From Neomegalonema perideroedes DSM 15528 (GTDB lineage Bacteria > Pseudomonadota > Alphaproteobacteria > Rhodobacterales > Rhodobacteraceae), in contig NZ_KB893653.1 in assembly GCF_000374145.1 (NCBI RefSeq), forward strand, positions 443,495 to 507,494: a stretch of 64,000 nt of DNA, given 5' to 3'. The position numbers were made by a program, and so were the translations under genes. The notes beneath the pieces were generated by a model. It did not search any database. It worked only from the letters and a program-made list of their open reading frames with translations, and was not told where the DNA came from. Numbering within the stretch: position 1 is the stretch's first letter; each line of letters starts with the position of its first letter. Of the stretch, positions 45,429-54,540 are shown one piece after another.

Positions 45429-46139
45429 ATGGCAGAGTTGACCGGCGCGAGCGCCGATTTAAGCGCTTTTTTGGACGATCAAAAATTTGGCTGCGTGATG
45501 GCGGATCCTCCCTGGAGGTTCACCAACCGGACGGGCAAGGTGGCGCCGGAGCATAAGCGGCTCGCCCGCTATCCGACCATGGAGCTGGACGAGATCTGCG
45601 CTCTGCCCATCGCCAAGCATCTTGAGGCGCGGGCTCATTGCTATCTTTGGGTGCCGAACGCCCTTCTGCCCGACGGCCTTCAAGTTCTGAAGGCTTGGGG
45701 CTTCGAATATAAATCCCACATCGTTTGGGAGAAGATCCGCAAGGACGGCGGTCCCGACGGGCGCGGCGTCGGGTTTTATTTCCGGAACGTCACGGAGATC
45801 CTCTTGTTCGGCGTGCGGGGCAAAGACGTGCGCACGCTCGCCCCGGGCCGCTCTCAGGTGAATTTCATCTCGGCCGAGGAGCCCGGAGCCGAGGAAGGCC
45901 GCGTCGGGCCTGACGGCGATCTTGTGAAGACCCGGAAGCGCGAGCATAGCCGGAAGCCCGATGAGCAATATCAAATCATCGAAAGCTGCTCTTGGGGGCC
46001 CTATCTTGAGCTCTTCGGCCGCGGGCGGCGGGAAGGCTGGACCGTCTGGGGCAATCAGGCCGACGATGATTATAAGCCCACGTGGAAGACCTATTCGCAT
46101 AACTCGGCGACCGATAACCTCACGACTCCCGCCGAATGA
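45429..46139 (+). CDS. MT-A70 family DNA adenine methyltransferase (type II modification)
   Basis: A 236-residue N6-adenine methyltransferase. The catalytic motif ADPPWRF is at about 25-31; HCYLWVPNALLPDGLQVLKAWGF and GVGFYFRNVTEILLFGVRG follow the MT-A70 pattern. MT-A70 proteins include m6A methylases of RNA and, in bacteria, DNA modification enzymes. The convergent neighbour resembles a BglII/BstYI-type endonuclease, so this is most likely the protective methylase of a type II system. The ATG at 45429 has AGGAG nine bases upstream; an earlier GTG at 45369 lacks one. Confidence 0.85.
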   Translation: MAELTGASADLSAFLDDQKFGCVMADPPWRFTNRTGKVAPEHKRLARYPTMELDEICALPIAKHLEARAHCYLWVPNALLPDGLQVLKAWGFEYKSHIVWEKIRKDGGPDGRGVGFYFRNVTEILLFGVRGKDVRTLAPGRSQVNFISAEEPGAEEGRVGPDGDLVKTRKREHSRKPDEQYQIIESCSWGPYLELFGRGRREGWTVWGNQADDDYKPTWKTYSHNSATDNLTTPAE

Positions 46140-46190
46140 GCTTGGTCCGAGCGGTCGGGGCTTCCCGGCCGCTCGTCCGGAGTTTTGAGC

Positions 46191-46223
46191 GAGGGCGGGG
46201 AGAACCGGCGCCCCTCCGCCCTC
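46191..46223. terminator. Two-way hairpin between methylase and endonuclease
   Basis: GAGGGCGG (46191-46198) pairs with CCGCCCTC (46216-46223) in the 97-base gap between the convergent genes. A second, weaker GAGCGG/CCGCTC pairing lies at 46149-46174. No T tract. Confidence 0.45.
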
Positions 46224-46236
46224 GGCTGAGGCCGAT

Positions 46237-46971
46237 CTATTCGAGGATCGCCGACGAGGGCAGGCCGATCAGCAAAAGCGGACATGGATTGCCGACGCCC
46301 CGATTGACGCGCTCCACCAATTTGCTCCAATGCGTCGTGGCTTGGCCGAATTTATCCTGCACGAATTGTCGGGCGAAGGCTTGGGGATAGGGCGTTTGAC
46401 GCTCGACGAAATACTGCACGGCCTCGCGTTGACGGGCGGTGCGCTCCTTCATCTTGAACAGCTTGACCATTTGGTCTTCGTCGAGGACGCCGTGCTTCTT
46501 GAGGCATCGCTCCACCATATCGGTCATGCCGGCCTGAAGGCTGGAGCCGCGCGTGATGATGACGCCGATGCTGATGGCGCTCTGCGCGTGAAGCCGCTGG
46601 AAATTCTCAAGGTCGCGGTCGAAGAACGGATCCTTGTTGTTCCATTCGATTTCAAGAGCGATGCGGCCGGCCCCGGCCTGACGGACATGGTCGATTTCGT
46701 GGCTCTGGGAGACGGTTTCGTCGCCGTCGACGCTCAAAGTGAACCGAAAATTATGTTTCGGCCACCCCGCTTCGTAAAGGTGCTTGCGCAGGCGCTGCGT
46801 GGATTGGGCCTCGCCGCCCCCGGATCCGATCAGCTCCTCGACGGGGATGGACAGCTCTAGAAGAGCTTCCTCCAGTTCATGGACTTGGTCCGGAAAATCG
46901 ACGCTGAAGATGGCGCCTGCGTGATTGCGGATCGCGATATCGAAACCGCGGTCGCGAAGCTTGTCGAACAT
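46237..46971 (-). CDS. BglII/BstYI-like type II restriction endonuclease
   Basis: A 244-residue protein that I assign to the BglII/BstYI endonuclease family. The likely active site is in HEIDHVRQAGAGRIALEIEWNNKDPFFDRDLENF (residues 92-125): an Asp followed by Glu-x-Glu/Gln on the next strand, as in BglII-type PD-(D/E)XK enzymes, then IGVIITRGSSL. The C terminus PLLLIGLPS matches the family's closing strand. BglII and BstYI cut around GATC cores, but the target here cannot be read from sequence. Convergent with the methylase, and divergent from hsdM with 165 bases between the starts. Confidence 0.75.
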   Translation of the reverse strand: MFDKLRDRGFDIAIRNHAGAIFSVDFPDQVHELEEALLELSIPVEELIGSGGGEAQSTQRLRKHLYEAGWPKHNFRFTLSVDGDETVSQSHEIDHVRQAGAGRIALEIEWNNKDPFFDRDLENFQRLHAQSAISIGVIITRGSSLQAGMTDMVERCLKKHGVLDEDQMVKLFKMKERTARQREAVQYFVERQTPYPQAFARQFVQDKFGQATTHWSKLVERVNRGVGNPCPLLLIGLPSSAILE

Positions 46972-47136
46972 GCCGGATTCCTCATTGCGCGGCGGGAGGA
47001 TAGCAGCCGGATCCGCCCGGATCCAGCTGGAAGGGGGGGCATGGAGGGCTTGGATCCCGCGGTCGCCGAGGATTGCCCCGCGCCTCCCGACCCCCTAAGC
47101 AGGGCGGAGAATTTTCTCCTGCCTTACGGATGCGCG

Positions 47137-48675
47137 ATGCTGACAGGAATGATCCGCACTCAAGTCGATCAGATTTGGAACGCCTTCTGGTCGGGAGGCG
47201 TCTCTAATCCGCTCTCCGTCATCGAGCAGCTGACCTTTCTGATGTTCGTCAAGCGTCTGGACGATCTCCAGACGGTCGAGGAGAGCAAGGCCGAAGCTCT
47301 GGGCCGCCCTCTGGAGCGGCGGATCTTCCCGGAAGGCGCCGATCCCAAAAACGAGCCTTATGAGAATCTCCGCTGGTCGCGCTTCAAGAATTTCGAGGCC
47401 CGCGAGATGATGCGCGTCGTGGACGAGCATGTCTTTCCCTTCCTGCGGGCTCTGGGCGAAGAAGGCTCCTCCTACGGGCGGCATATGAAGGACGCGCGGC
47501 TGGGCTTCTCCAACGCGAATCTGCTGGCCAAGGTCGTGCAGATGCTCGACGAGCTGCCGATGGAGGGCCGCGACGTCAAAGGCGACGTCTATGAATATAT
47601 GCTCGGCAAGATCGCCAGCGCGGGGCAAAATGGGCAATTCCGCACGCCGCGCCACATCATTCAGCTGATGGTCCGCCTGACGAAGCCCACCCCCGCAGAC
47701 ATGATCTGCGATCCTGCGGCGGGCAGCTGCGGCTTTCTGATGGAGGCGGGGGAATATCTGCGCGAGGCCCATCCCGAGATGCTGCGCAATCCCGAACAGC
47801 GGCGCCATTTCCATGAGGCCATGTTCCACGGCTTCGACTTCGACGCCACCATGCTGCGCATCGGGGCGATGAACATGATTCTGCACGGCGTCGAGAACGC
47901 CGAGGTGGCTTATCGCGACAGCCTCGCCGAACCGCAGGACTCCGACGCCGGGCGTTATTCTCTGATTTTGGCGAATCCGCCTTTCGCGGGCTCGCTGGAT
48001 TATGAGACGACGGCCAAGGATCTGCAGAAGCTCGTCAAGACGAAGAAGACCGAGCTTCTCTTCGTGGCGCTGTTCCTGCGGCTGCTGCGGATGGGCGGCA
48101 GGGCTGCGGCCATCGTGCCGGACGGCGTTTTGTTCGGCTCCTCCAAGGCGCATAAGGATTTGCGCCGCGCCCTGACCGAGCATCATAAGCTGGAGGCGGT
48201 GATCAAGCTGCCTTCGGGCGTCTTCCGGCCCTATGCGGGAGTCTCCTGCGCGATTTTGCTCTTCACGAAGACGGGCGTGGGCGGCACGGATCAGGTGTGG
48301 TTCTACGACATGGCGGCGGACGGCTTCAGCCTCGACGACAAGCGCGCGCCGCTGCTGGACCCGGAGAAGCTGGGGCCTTCTCCGCGGACGCCTCTGAGCG
48401 AGGAGGAGCGGGCGAAGAACGATCTGCCGGATATTCTGGCGCGCTGGGGGGATCTGGCTGCGGAGGCGGCGCGTCCGCGGACGGCGCGGAGCTTCATGGT
48501 TCCTCTGGCGGAGATCGTGGCGACGGGGAGTTGGGACTTATCTTTGAACCGCTATCGCGAGATCGAGCAGGCGGAGGTCGCGCACGCCTCTCCCGCCGAG
48601 ATCATCGCCGAGCTTCGCGTATTGGAGGCCGAAATCTCCGAGGGCTTGGAAAAGCTTGAGGAGATGCTGAAGTGA
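47137..48675 (+). CDS. hsdM: Type I restriction-modification methylase subunit HsdM
   Basis: Adenine methyltransferase subunit of a type I system. The 512-residue protein begins MLTGMIRTQVDQIWNAFWSGG, matching the HsdM N-terminal helical domain, with the SAM motif DPAAGSCGF at 192-200 and catalytic NPPF at 280-283. The frame is open back to 46879, across the divergent endonuclease start, but the family N terminus and length favour 47137. The stop overlaps hsdS by four bases. Confidence 0.95.
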   Translation: MLTGMIRTQVDQIWNAFWSGGVSNPLSVIEQLTFLMFVKRLDDLQTVEESKAEALGRPLERRIFPEGADPKNEPYENLRWSRFKNFEAREMMRVVDEHVFPFLRALGEEGSSYGRHMKDARLGFSNANLLAKVVQMLDELPMEGRDVKGDVYEYMLGKIASAGQNGQFRTPRHIIQLMVRLTKPTPADMICDPAAGSCGFLMEAGEYLREAHPEMLRNPEQRRHFHEAMFHGFDFDATMLRIGAMNMILHGVENAEVAYRDSLAEPQDSDAGRYSLILANPPFAGSLDYETTAKDLQKLVKTKKTELLFVALFLRLLRMGGRAAAIVPDGVLFGSSKAHKDLRRALTEHHKLEAVIKLPSGVFRPYAGVSCAILLFTKTGVGGTDQVWFYDMAADGFSLDDKRAPLLDPEKLGPSPRTPLSEEERAKNDLPDILARWGDLAAEAARPRTARSFMVPLAEIVATGSWDLSLNRYREIEQAEVAHASPAEIIAELRVLEAEISEGLEKLEEMLK

Positions 48676-49865
48676 AATGGCCTGTCGTCGCTTTGGGGGA
48701 GGTGGTGGAGATCAACCCTGCGGGGCCTCGCGCGGGCGAGATGAGCGAGGAGGAGTTGGCGGATTTCGTGCCCATGGCGTCCGTGTCGGAAACTGGAGCT
48801 ATGTCCGTTCATGAGCGTCGTTCCTATGCGGAGGTGCGCAAGGGCTTCACCATTTTCAGGAATGGGGATGTTCTCCTCGCCAAGATCACCCCTTGTTATG
48901 AAAACAACAAGATCGCCAAGGCGGTCGTGACGACGGCTTATGCTTTCGGCTCCACTGAGTTTCACGTCTTGCGGCCGCACGCCTCAAAACTTGATGCGGA
49001 TTATCTGACCTATTTTCTGCGGCAGGATCATATCCGCGCCGCTGGCGAGCGCCGCATGACGGGCAGTGGGGGGCAGCGCCGAGTTCCCAAGGCTTTTCTG
49101 GAGGACTTGGAAATCCCCCTTGCGCCCCTTTCCGAGCAGAAGCGGATCGCGGGGATTTTGGATCAGGCGGACGCTTTGCGTCGTCTGCGCGCCCGCGCTC
49201 TCGACAGGCTCAACGCCCTCGGACAAGCCATTTTTCAGGAAATGTTCGGGGAGGCGTTGGCCCGAGATTTCATTGCGTTCGGCGATGTCGTTGAGGAGTT
49301 CCGCTATGGAACCTCGAATAAATCTGGAAATACAGGTTTGCCGACACTTCGCATCCCAAATGTGATTGGTGGCGGCATTGATACAACTGAGATCAAGACG
49401 GTTGATATAAATGACGCCGAATTGAAGCGGCTGCGCTTAAGAGATGGGGACATGCTTTTTGTACGTACAAATGGGAATCTTGAACATGTCGGGAGGTGCG
49501 CTGTGTTTACAAAAAATGCAGTTTCAGAGTTTGATCAGAAAGATGATTGGATATTTGCCTCTTACCTAATTCGTGTTCGTCTTTTATATTGCGCTAATTC
49601 TATGTTCGCAGCGATCTATTTTGCTTCGAGGGCTGGACGCGCCGCAATTCGTGAGCGTTCTAAAACCTCTGCGGGTCAATTCAATATAAACACCGAAGGA
49701 TTAGCCTCGCTTCCCTTTCCTAACATACCGCGGGCGCAGCAAGATCGCTTCGCCAATGCGCTCGCTTCCCTTGAACACACTAGATCACCTCTGAAAATTT
49801 CGGCTGCAAAGATGGCTGAAAATTTCTCCTCCCTTCAGCATCGGGCTTTTCGGGGCGAGCTCTGA
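48672..49865 (+). CDS. hsdS: Type I specificity subunit HsdS
   Basis: Determines the DNA target of the type I complex. The 397-residue protein starts at a GTG (48672) overlapping hsdM. It has two target-recognition domains (residues about 1-150 and 200-375), each followed by a helical spacer: PLSEQKRIAGILDQADALRRLR near 152 and PRAQQDRFANALASLEHTR near 360. The first domain has host-like composition, the second (about 49270-49800) is clearly AT-richer with many AAT/ATA codons, suggesting that half was acquired by recombination. Confidence 0.93.
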   Translation: MKWPVVALGEVVEINPAGPRAGEMSEEELADFVPMASVSETGAMSVHERRSYAEVRKGFTIFRNGDVLLAKITPCYENNKIAKAVVTTAYAFGSTEFHVLRPHASKLDADYLTYFLRQDHIRAAGERRMTGSGGQRRVPKAFLEDLEIPLAPLSEQKRIAGILDQADALRRLRARALDRLNALGQAIFQEMFGEALARDFIAFGDVVEEFRYGTSNKSGNTGLPTLRIPNVIGGGIDTTEIKTVDINDAELKRLRLRDGDMLFVRTNGNLEHVGRCAVFTKNAVSEFDQKDDWIFASYLIRVRLLYCANSMFAAIYFASRAGRAAIRERSKTSAGQFNINTEGLASLPFPNIPRAQQDRFANALASLEHTRSPLKISAAKMAENFSSLQHRAFRGEL

Positions 49866-49994
49866 TTCCGAAATCCCCCGTCGGCGCCGCAGAGCCCTCT
49901 TGCAAGCTCCGCCTGCGGCCGCAAGAATGTTCGCGGGCGAGGAGCGCCCTCGACGCCTCCGCCCTTCTCAGCCTTCCAGCCTCAGGAGCGGCGC

Positions 49995-52900
49995 GTGAGC
50001 CAGTTCGCTTTTCTCTCCGCCGATTTCCCCGACCTCCTGAGCCACGCCGCCAAAGCCGAGGCCCTCGCGCTTTCGGATCCGCGCGGCGCCTGTTTCTGGG
50101 CGCGCCTGACGCTGGAGACCGCCCTCAAATGGCTCTATCGCAGCGAGCCCGCCCTGAGCCATCCCTATGGCCGGGAATTGGCCGTCCTCATCGCCGAGCC
50201 GAGCCTGACCAAACTCGCCGGGGTCGCCGTCGTGGCCAAGGCGCGCTATGTCAAGGATCAGGGCAACCGCGCCGCTCATGACGGCTCGCGCCCCCCCGAC
50301 GCGCAGGACGCCGCAACCGCGCTCCGCGAGCTGTTCCATATCTGTTATTGGCTCGCCCATACCTACGCCGTGAAGCTCCGCCCCGATCCGGCTCAGGTCT
50401 TCGATCCGGCGAAGCTGGAGAAATCCCTCACCATCTCCGCCTCGACCGTCGCCCAGATCCTCAAGCTGCGCGAGGAGCATGATCAGGCCGCCCGAAAGCT
50501 GGAGGAGGCCGAGAAGGCCCGCCGCGCCTCCGAAGAGGGCCGCAAGGCGCTGGAGGCGGAGCTCGCGGCGCTGCGCGCGCAGATCGCCGAATTCCGCCAG
50601 CTCAACACGAAGGCCGCCGACGTCCATGATTATAACGAGGCGGCCACCCGCGACGCCTTCATAGATCTGCTTCTGGCCGAAGCCGGATGGGCGCTGGATC
50701 AGCCGCGCGACCGCGAATTTCCGGTCAGGGACATGCCGAACGCCTCGGGCGCGGGCTTCGTCGATTACGTCCTCTGGGGCGCCGACGGCAAGCCTCTGGC
50801 GGTCGTCGAGGCCAAGCGCACGAAAAAAGACGCCCGCGTCGGACAGAGACAGGCCAAGCTCTACGCCGACGCTCTGGAGAAGGCTTACGGGCGCCGTCCG
50901 CTGATCTTCTACACCAACGGACATGAGCATTGGTTCTGGGACGACGCGCTTTATCCGCCGCGCGCCGTCTCGGGCTTCCTCAAGCGCGACGAGATGGAGC
51001 TGCTGATTCAGCGCCGCGCCTCGCGCAAGCCTCTGGCCGAAACCTCCGTCGATCCGCAGATCGCCGGGCGTTATTATCAGGCCCGCGCCATCCACCGCGT
51101 CGGAGAGGCTTTCGAGAAGGACCGTCGCCGCAAGGCTCTGCTCGTCATGGCGACGGGCTCGGGCAAGACGCGGACCGTCATCGCGCTGATCGACCAGTTG
51201 ATGCGGGCGAATTGGGTCCGGCGGGCGCTGTTCCTCGCCGACCGGGTGGCGCTGGTGCGTCAGGCGCATAACGCCTTCAAGACGCATCTGCCTTCGGCGC
51301 CGGCGGCCAATCTGCTCGACGGCCATGATCCGGCGAAGAACGATCAGAAGAGCGCGCGCGTCCTCTTCTCGACCTATCCGACGATGATGGGCCGCATCGA
51401 GGAGATGGACGAGAGCCGAAAACGCTTCGGGCCGGGACATTTCGACCTTATCGTGATCGACGAGGCCCATAGGTCGATCTATCGGAAATATCGGGCGATC
51501 TTCGAATATTTCGACGGGCTTCTGGTCGGCCTGACCGCCACGCCCCGCGACGAGATCGACCGCGACACCTATGGGCTCTTCGAGCTTGAGCGCGGCGTCC
51601 CGACGGACGCCTATGACCTCGAAGACGCGGTGAAGGACGGCTATCTCGTTCCGCCGAAAGGGATCTCCGTGCCGCTGAAGTTCCAGCGCGAAGGGGTCGC
51701 CTATGATCAGCTCTCCGAGGAGGAGAAAGCCGAATGGGACGCCCTCGACTGGGATGAGGAGGGCGTCGTGCCTGACCGCGTGGAGGCGGGCGAACTCAAC
51801 AGCTGGCTGTTCAACAAAGACACCGTGGATAAAGTCCTGCTCCAGCTGATGACGGAGGGGATCAAAGTCGACGGCGGCGACAAGCTCGGCAAGACCATCG
51901 TCTTCGCGAAGAACAGCCGCCACGCGCATTTCATCGTCGAGCGCTTCGACGCCAATTATCCGCATCTGAAGGGCGAATTCGCGCAGGTGGTCGATTACTC
52001 CATCCCCTACGCCCAGAGTCTGATCGATGATTTCTCGGACTCCGAGAAAACGCCGCAGATCACGGTTTCCGTGGATATGCTCGACACCGGAATCGACGCG
52101 CCGGACGTGGTGAACCTCGTGTTCTTCAAAGCGGTCCGCTCGAAGACGAAATTCTGGCAGATGGTCGGGCGCGGAACGCGTCTGCGCCCCGGCCTCTTCG
52201 GCCCCGGAGAAGATAAAACCGAATTCCTCATTTTCGACTATTGCCAGAATCTCGAATTCTTCCGCGCCGAGCCGCAAAGGATCGCGTCTTCCGCCGCGCC
52301 TTCCGTCAAAGAGCGGCTGTTCCGGAGCCGCCTCGATCTGCTCGGCGCGCTGGAGACGGCGGAGACGGAGCCCAGCCTCGCCGAGGAGATCCGGACGCGG
52401 CTTTTCGATGAAACGGCGGGGATCAACCCCGAAAATTTCGTCGCTCGCCCTCATCGGCGCCTGATTGAGCGCTATCAGGACCGGGGGGCGTGGAGGAGGC
52501 TCGACGCCGAGGCCCGGAGCGCCCTCGCGCGGGATCTGGCGGGCTTGCCGACCTCCTTCCGCGACGAGAGCCCGCCCGCCAAAGCTTTTGATCTGCTGAT
52601 CCTCACAGCCCAGCTCGCCCTTTTGCGCGAGGATCCGGCTCTGGCGCGGCTGCAGCTCCGCATTCAGGGCTTCGCCGCGACTCTGGAGACGCTCGCCAAT
52701 GTGCCCCTCGTCGCCAAAGAGCTGACGCTGATTCAGGAGATCCAAAACGCGCCTTATTGGGAGAGCGTCACGCCGAGCCTGCTGGAGGAGGCCCGGCGGC
52801 GCCTGCGCAAGCTGGCGGAGCTGATCGAGCCTCAGGCCCGCAAGATCGTCGTCACCGATTTCGAGGATGAGATCGGCGCGGGCGCGACGGTCGATCTGCC

Positions 52901-53387
52901 TCAGCTCGGGAGCGGGATCGACAAGGCCAAATTCAAAACGAAGGTCCGGAGCTTCCTCGACGCGCATCAGGACCACATCACGATTCTGAAGGTCCGCAGA
53001 GGCGAGCAACTGACCGCTCAGGATCTCGCCGAACTGGAGCGCATTCTGATCGAGAACGGCGCCGCCGACGCGGGGACCATCGCCAAGATCAAGGCGGAGG
53101 GCGGCGTCGGGCGTTTTTTCCGATCGCTCGTCAAACTGGACCGCGCGGCGGCGAAGGCGGCCTTCAGCGACTTCGCCGCGAAGCGCCAGTTGACGGCGAC
53201 TCAGCTTGAGTTTTTGGATCTGACGATCGACAGCCTGACGGAGAACGGCGTGGTCGATCCGGGGGCTTTTTACGCCAGCCCCTTCACGGATCTGGACGAT
53301 CAGGGCGTCAGCGGCGTCTTCGACAAAGAGGCCGCTCAGGAAGTCATCTCCATCGTGCGGCGGTTGAACGAAGCCGTGGCGGCGTGA
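49995..53387 (+). CDS. hsdR: Type I restriction endonuclease subunit HsdR
   Basis: The motor and nuclease subunit, 1130 residues. An N-terminal DUF4145-like helical region (residues 1-150) and a charged coiled coil (about 155-205) precede the PD-(D/E)XK nuclease (FVDYVLWGADGKPLAVVEAKR, Glu272 and Lys274). The SF2 motor follows: Walker A MATGSGKT near 385-392, VIDEAH near 487-492, LTATP and VGRGTRLRPG. The C terminus is EcoEI_R_C-like. GTG start at 49995 with AGGAG six bases upstream, 129 bases after hsdS. All key residues are intact, so the system looks functional. Confidence 0.95.
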   Translation: MSQFAFLSADFPDLLSHAAKAEALALSDPRGACFWARLTLETALKWLYRSEPALSHPYGRELAVLIAEPSLTKLAGVAVVAKARYVKDQGNRAAHDGSRPPDAQDAATALRELFHICYWLAHTYAVKLRPDPAQVFDPAKLEKSLTISASTVAQILKLREEHDQAARKLEEAEKARRASEEGRKALEAELAALRAQIAEFRQLNTKAADVHDYNEAATRDAFIDLLLAEAGWALDQPRDREFPVRDMPNASGAGFVDYVLWGADGKPLAVVEAKRTKKDARVGQRQAKLYADALEKAYGRRPLIFYTNGHEHWFWDDALYPPRAVSGFLKRDEMELLIQRRASRKPLAETSVDPQIAGRYYQARAIHRVGEAFEKDRRRKALLVMATGSGKTRTVIALIDQLMRANWVRRALFLADRVALVRQAHNAFKTHLPSAPAANLLDGHDPAKNDQKSARVLFSTYPTMMGRIEEMDESRKRFGPGHFDLIVIDEAHRSIYRKYRAIFEYFDGLLVGLTATPRDEIDRDTYGLFELERGVPTDAYDLEDAVKDGYLVPPKGISVPLKFQREGVAYDQLSEEEKAEWDALDWDEEGVVPDRVEAGELNSWLFNKDTVDKVLLQLMTEGIKVDGGDKLGKTIVFAKNSRHAHFIVERFDANYPHLKGEFAQVVDYSIPYAQSLIDDFSDSEKTPQITVSVDMLDTGIDAPDVVNLVFFKAVRSKTKFWQMVGRGTRLRPGLFGPGEDKTEFLIFDYCQNLEFFRAEPQRIASSAAPSVKERLFRSRLDLLGALETAETEPSLAEEIRTRLFDETAGINPENFVARPHRRLIERYQDRGAWRRLDAEARSALARDLAGLPTSFRDESPPAKAFDLLILTAQLALLREDPALARLQLRIQGFAATLETLANVPLVAKELTLIQEIQNAPYWESVTPSLLEEARRRLRKLAELIEPQARKIVVTDFEDEIGAGATVDLPQLGSGIDKAKFKTKVRSFLDAHQDHITILKVRRGEQLTAQDLAELERILIENGAADAGTIAKIKAEGGVGRFFRSLVKLDRAAAKAAFSDFAAKRQLTATQLEFLDLTIDSLTENGVVDPGAFYASPFTDLDDQGVSGVFDKEAAQEVISIVRRLNEAVAA

Positions 53388-53976
53388 GCGGATGAGGGCT
53401 CGGATCCGACAGACGCGATTCTCCGGAGGGGATCGCGCAAAAGCGCGTTGATGTTCCAGAGCCCTCTGTTCAGGGCGCGCATTGCGGGGAAGGGCCGCTG
53501 AAAATCCCTCGCCGGAGGCGGGGGGTCTGGAGCGATTCTAATACATAAATAAAAACAGTGTTTTATTGAGATATGTGGCGGGCCGAAGCCGAAGAAACCG
53601 AGAACTACACCTACGCTATACCCCCCCTAAGTGACTAATGAAATGCGGTCCCGGCGCTTGTGCGCCGGGGCTTTGTCACTGGCCGCCCTCCGGCTCACTA
53701 CAACGAAATGTGGAAGCGCGTTCCCTCCGGGCCGACGCGGCTGCCGCCGCGACCCTGCCCGAAAGCCACAAAGGGCGTTGCCCTCGCGCCAGCAAGGTAA
53801 GTGGAACCGTCCGGGGCGGTATCCCCGGCCTTCCGCGCCCCGAGGGGCTTGTGCAGGCCGGGTGATCCCCCTCCACCCCGGCCGCCCTTGCTCGTTGCTA
53901 CCCCAGTCTCGGCGACGGCCAGAAGGTCAGGCGCGGCGTTCCGCTTCGCTGACCTTCAGACCCGAGGATCAGAGAC
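53388..53976. other. Element boundary and structured ardA leader
   Basis: A 589-base stretch without a credible gene. The first part resembles host DNA; at 53540-53570 there is an AT-rich inverted repeat (AATAAAA 53548-53554 with TTTTATT 53561-53567), after which composition shifts to that of the conjugative element. From 53630 the sequence is full of GC-rich hairpins up to ardA. A 135-codon frame here (53631-54038) has no coding character and runs into ardA in another frame. Confidence 0.55.
53630..53680 (+). promoter_or_regulatory. Nested hairpin in the ardA leader
   Basis: CCCGGCGC (53650-53657) and GCGCCGGG (53662-53669) form a perfect stem with a TTGT loop, flanked by the outer inverted pair AGTGAC (53630-53635) and GTCACT (53675-53680). 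It could be a folded single-strand promoter, as known for ardA leading regions of some plasmids, or an RNA leader. Confidence 0.45.
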
Positions 53977-54504
53977 ATGACCAACGTATCCGACAGCAGC
54001 CCCCGCATCTATGTTGCCTGCCTTGCAGCTTACAATAGCGGCTTTCTGCATGAAGTTTGGATCGACGCGGATCAGGACGCCGACCAGATCAGGGACGAGA
54101 TTGCCGCGATGCTTGCCCGTTCCCCTGTCGAGGACGCAGAGGAATACGCCATTCACGACTATGAGGGTTTCGAGGGCGTCAGCATCTCCGAATATGCTGG
54201 CATCGACAGCGTGGCGCGGATGGCCGCTTTCATCGCAGAGCATGGCGCACTCGGCGCGGGCCTGCTGGAGCAGTTCGGCGGCGACACGGACCAAGCCGAA
54301 ACCACCTTGCAGGACTGCTATCATGGTCAGTTCGCCAGCCTCGCCGATTACATCGAGGAATTGACCACAGAGAGCGTCACCATCCCCGAGGCGCTGCATT
54401 ACTACGTCGATTGGGCGGCGATGGCGCGCGACGCTGAAATGAGCGGCGATCTTTTCACTATCGAGACCGCGCACGGCGAGGTGCATGTGTTTTCCAGTAG
54501 GTGA
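53977..54504 (+). CDS. ardA: ArdA-type antirestriction protein
   Basis: ArdA is a DNA-mimic that inhibits type I restriction enzymes during conjugative entry. The 175-residue protein is strongly acidic and has the family blocks RIYVACLAAYNSGFLHEVWIDA (10-31), EEYAIHDYEGFEG (55-67) and YYVDWAAMARDAEMSGDLFTIE (near 143-164). The ATG at 53977 follows GAGGATCAGAGAC. A GC-rich hairpin lies downstream at 54521-54540. Its position 0.6 kb from a complete type I system is notable, although the two seem to belong to different DNA segments. Confidence 0.93.
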   Translation: MTNVSDSSPRIYVACLAAYNSGFLHEVWIDADQDADQIRDEIAAMLARSPVEDAEEYAIHDYEGFEGVSISEYAGIDSVARMAAFIAEHGALGAGLLEQFGGDTDQAETTLQDCYHGQFASLADYIEELTTESVTIPEALHYYVDWAAMARDAEMSGDLFTIETAHGEVHVFSSR

Positions 54505-54520
54505 AAGCCGCATCGCCTTC

Positions 54521-54540
54521 CCCGCCCGATTGCGGGCGGG
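54521..54540 (+). terminator. Hairpin after ardA
   Basis: CCCGCCCG (54521-54528) pairs with CGGGCGGG (54533-54540) around ATTG, 17 bases past the ardA stop. No T tract follows. Confidence 0.5.

Noticed and set aside
49968-53009. 1013-codon minus-strand open frame across hsdR
   Set aside because: Antisense shadow of hsdR; no recognisable domain, and hsdR has all catalytic motifs.
53631-54038. 135-codon open frame in the ardA leader
   Set aside because: Arg/Pro-rich, runs into ardA in another frame, and lies over hairpins; more likely a non-coding leader.
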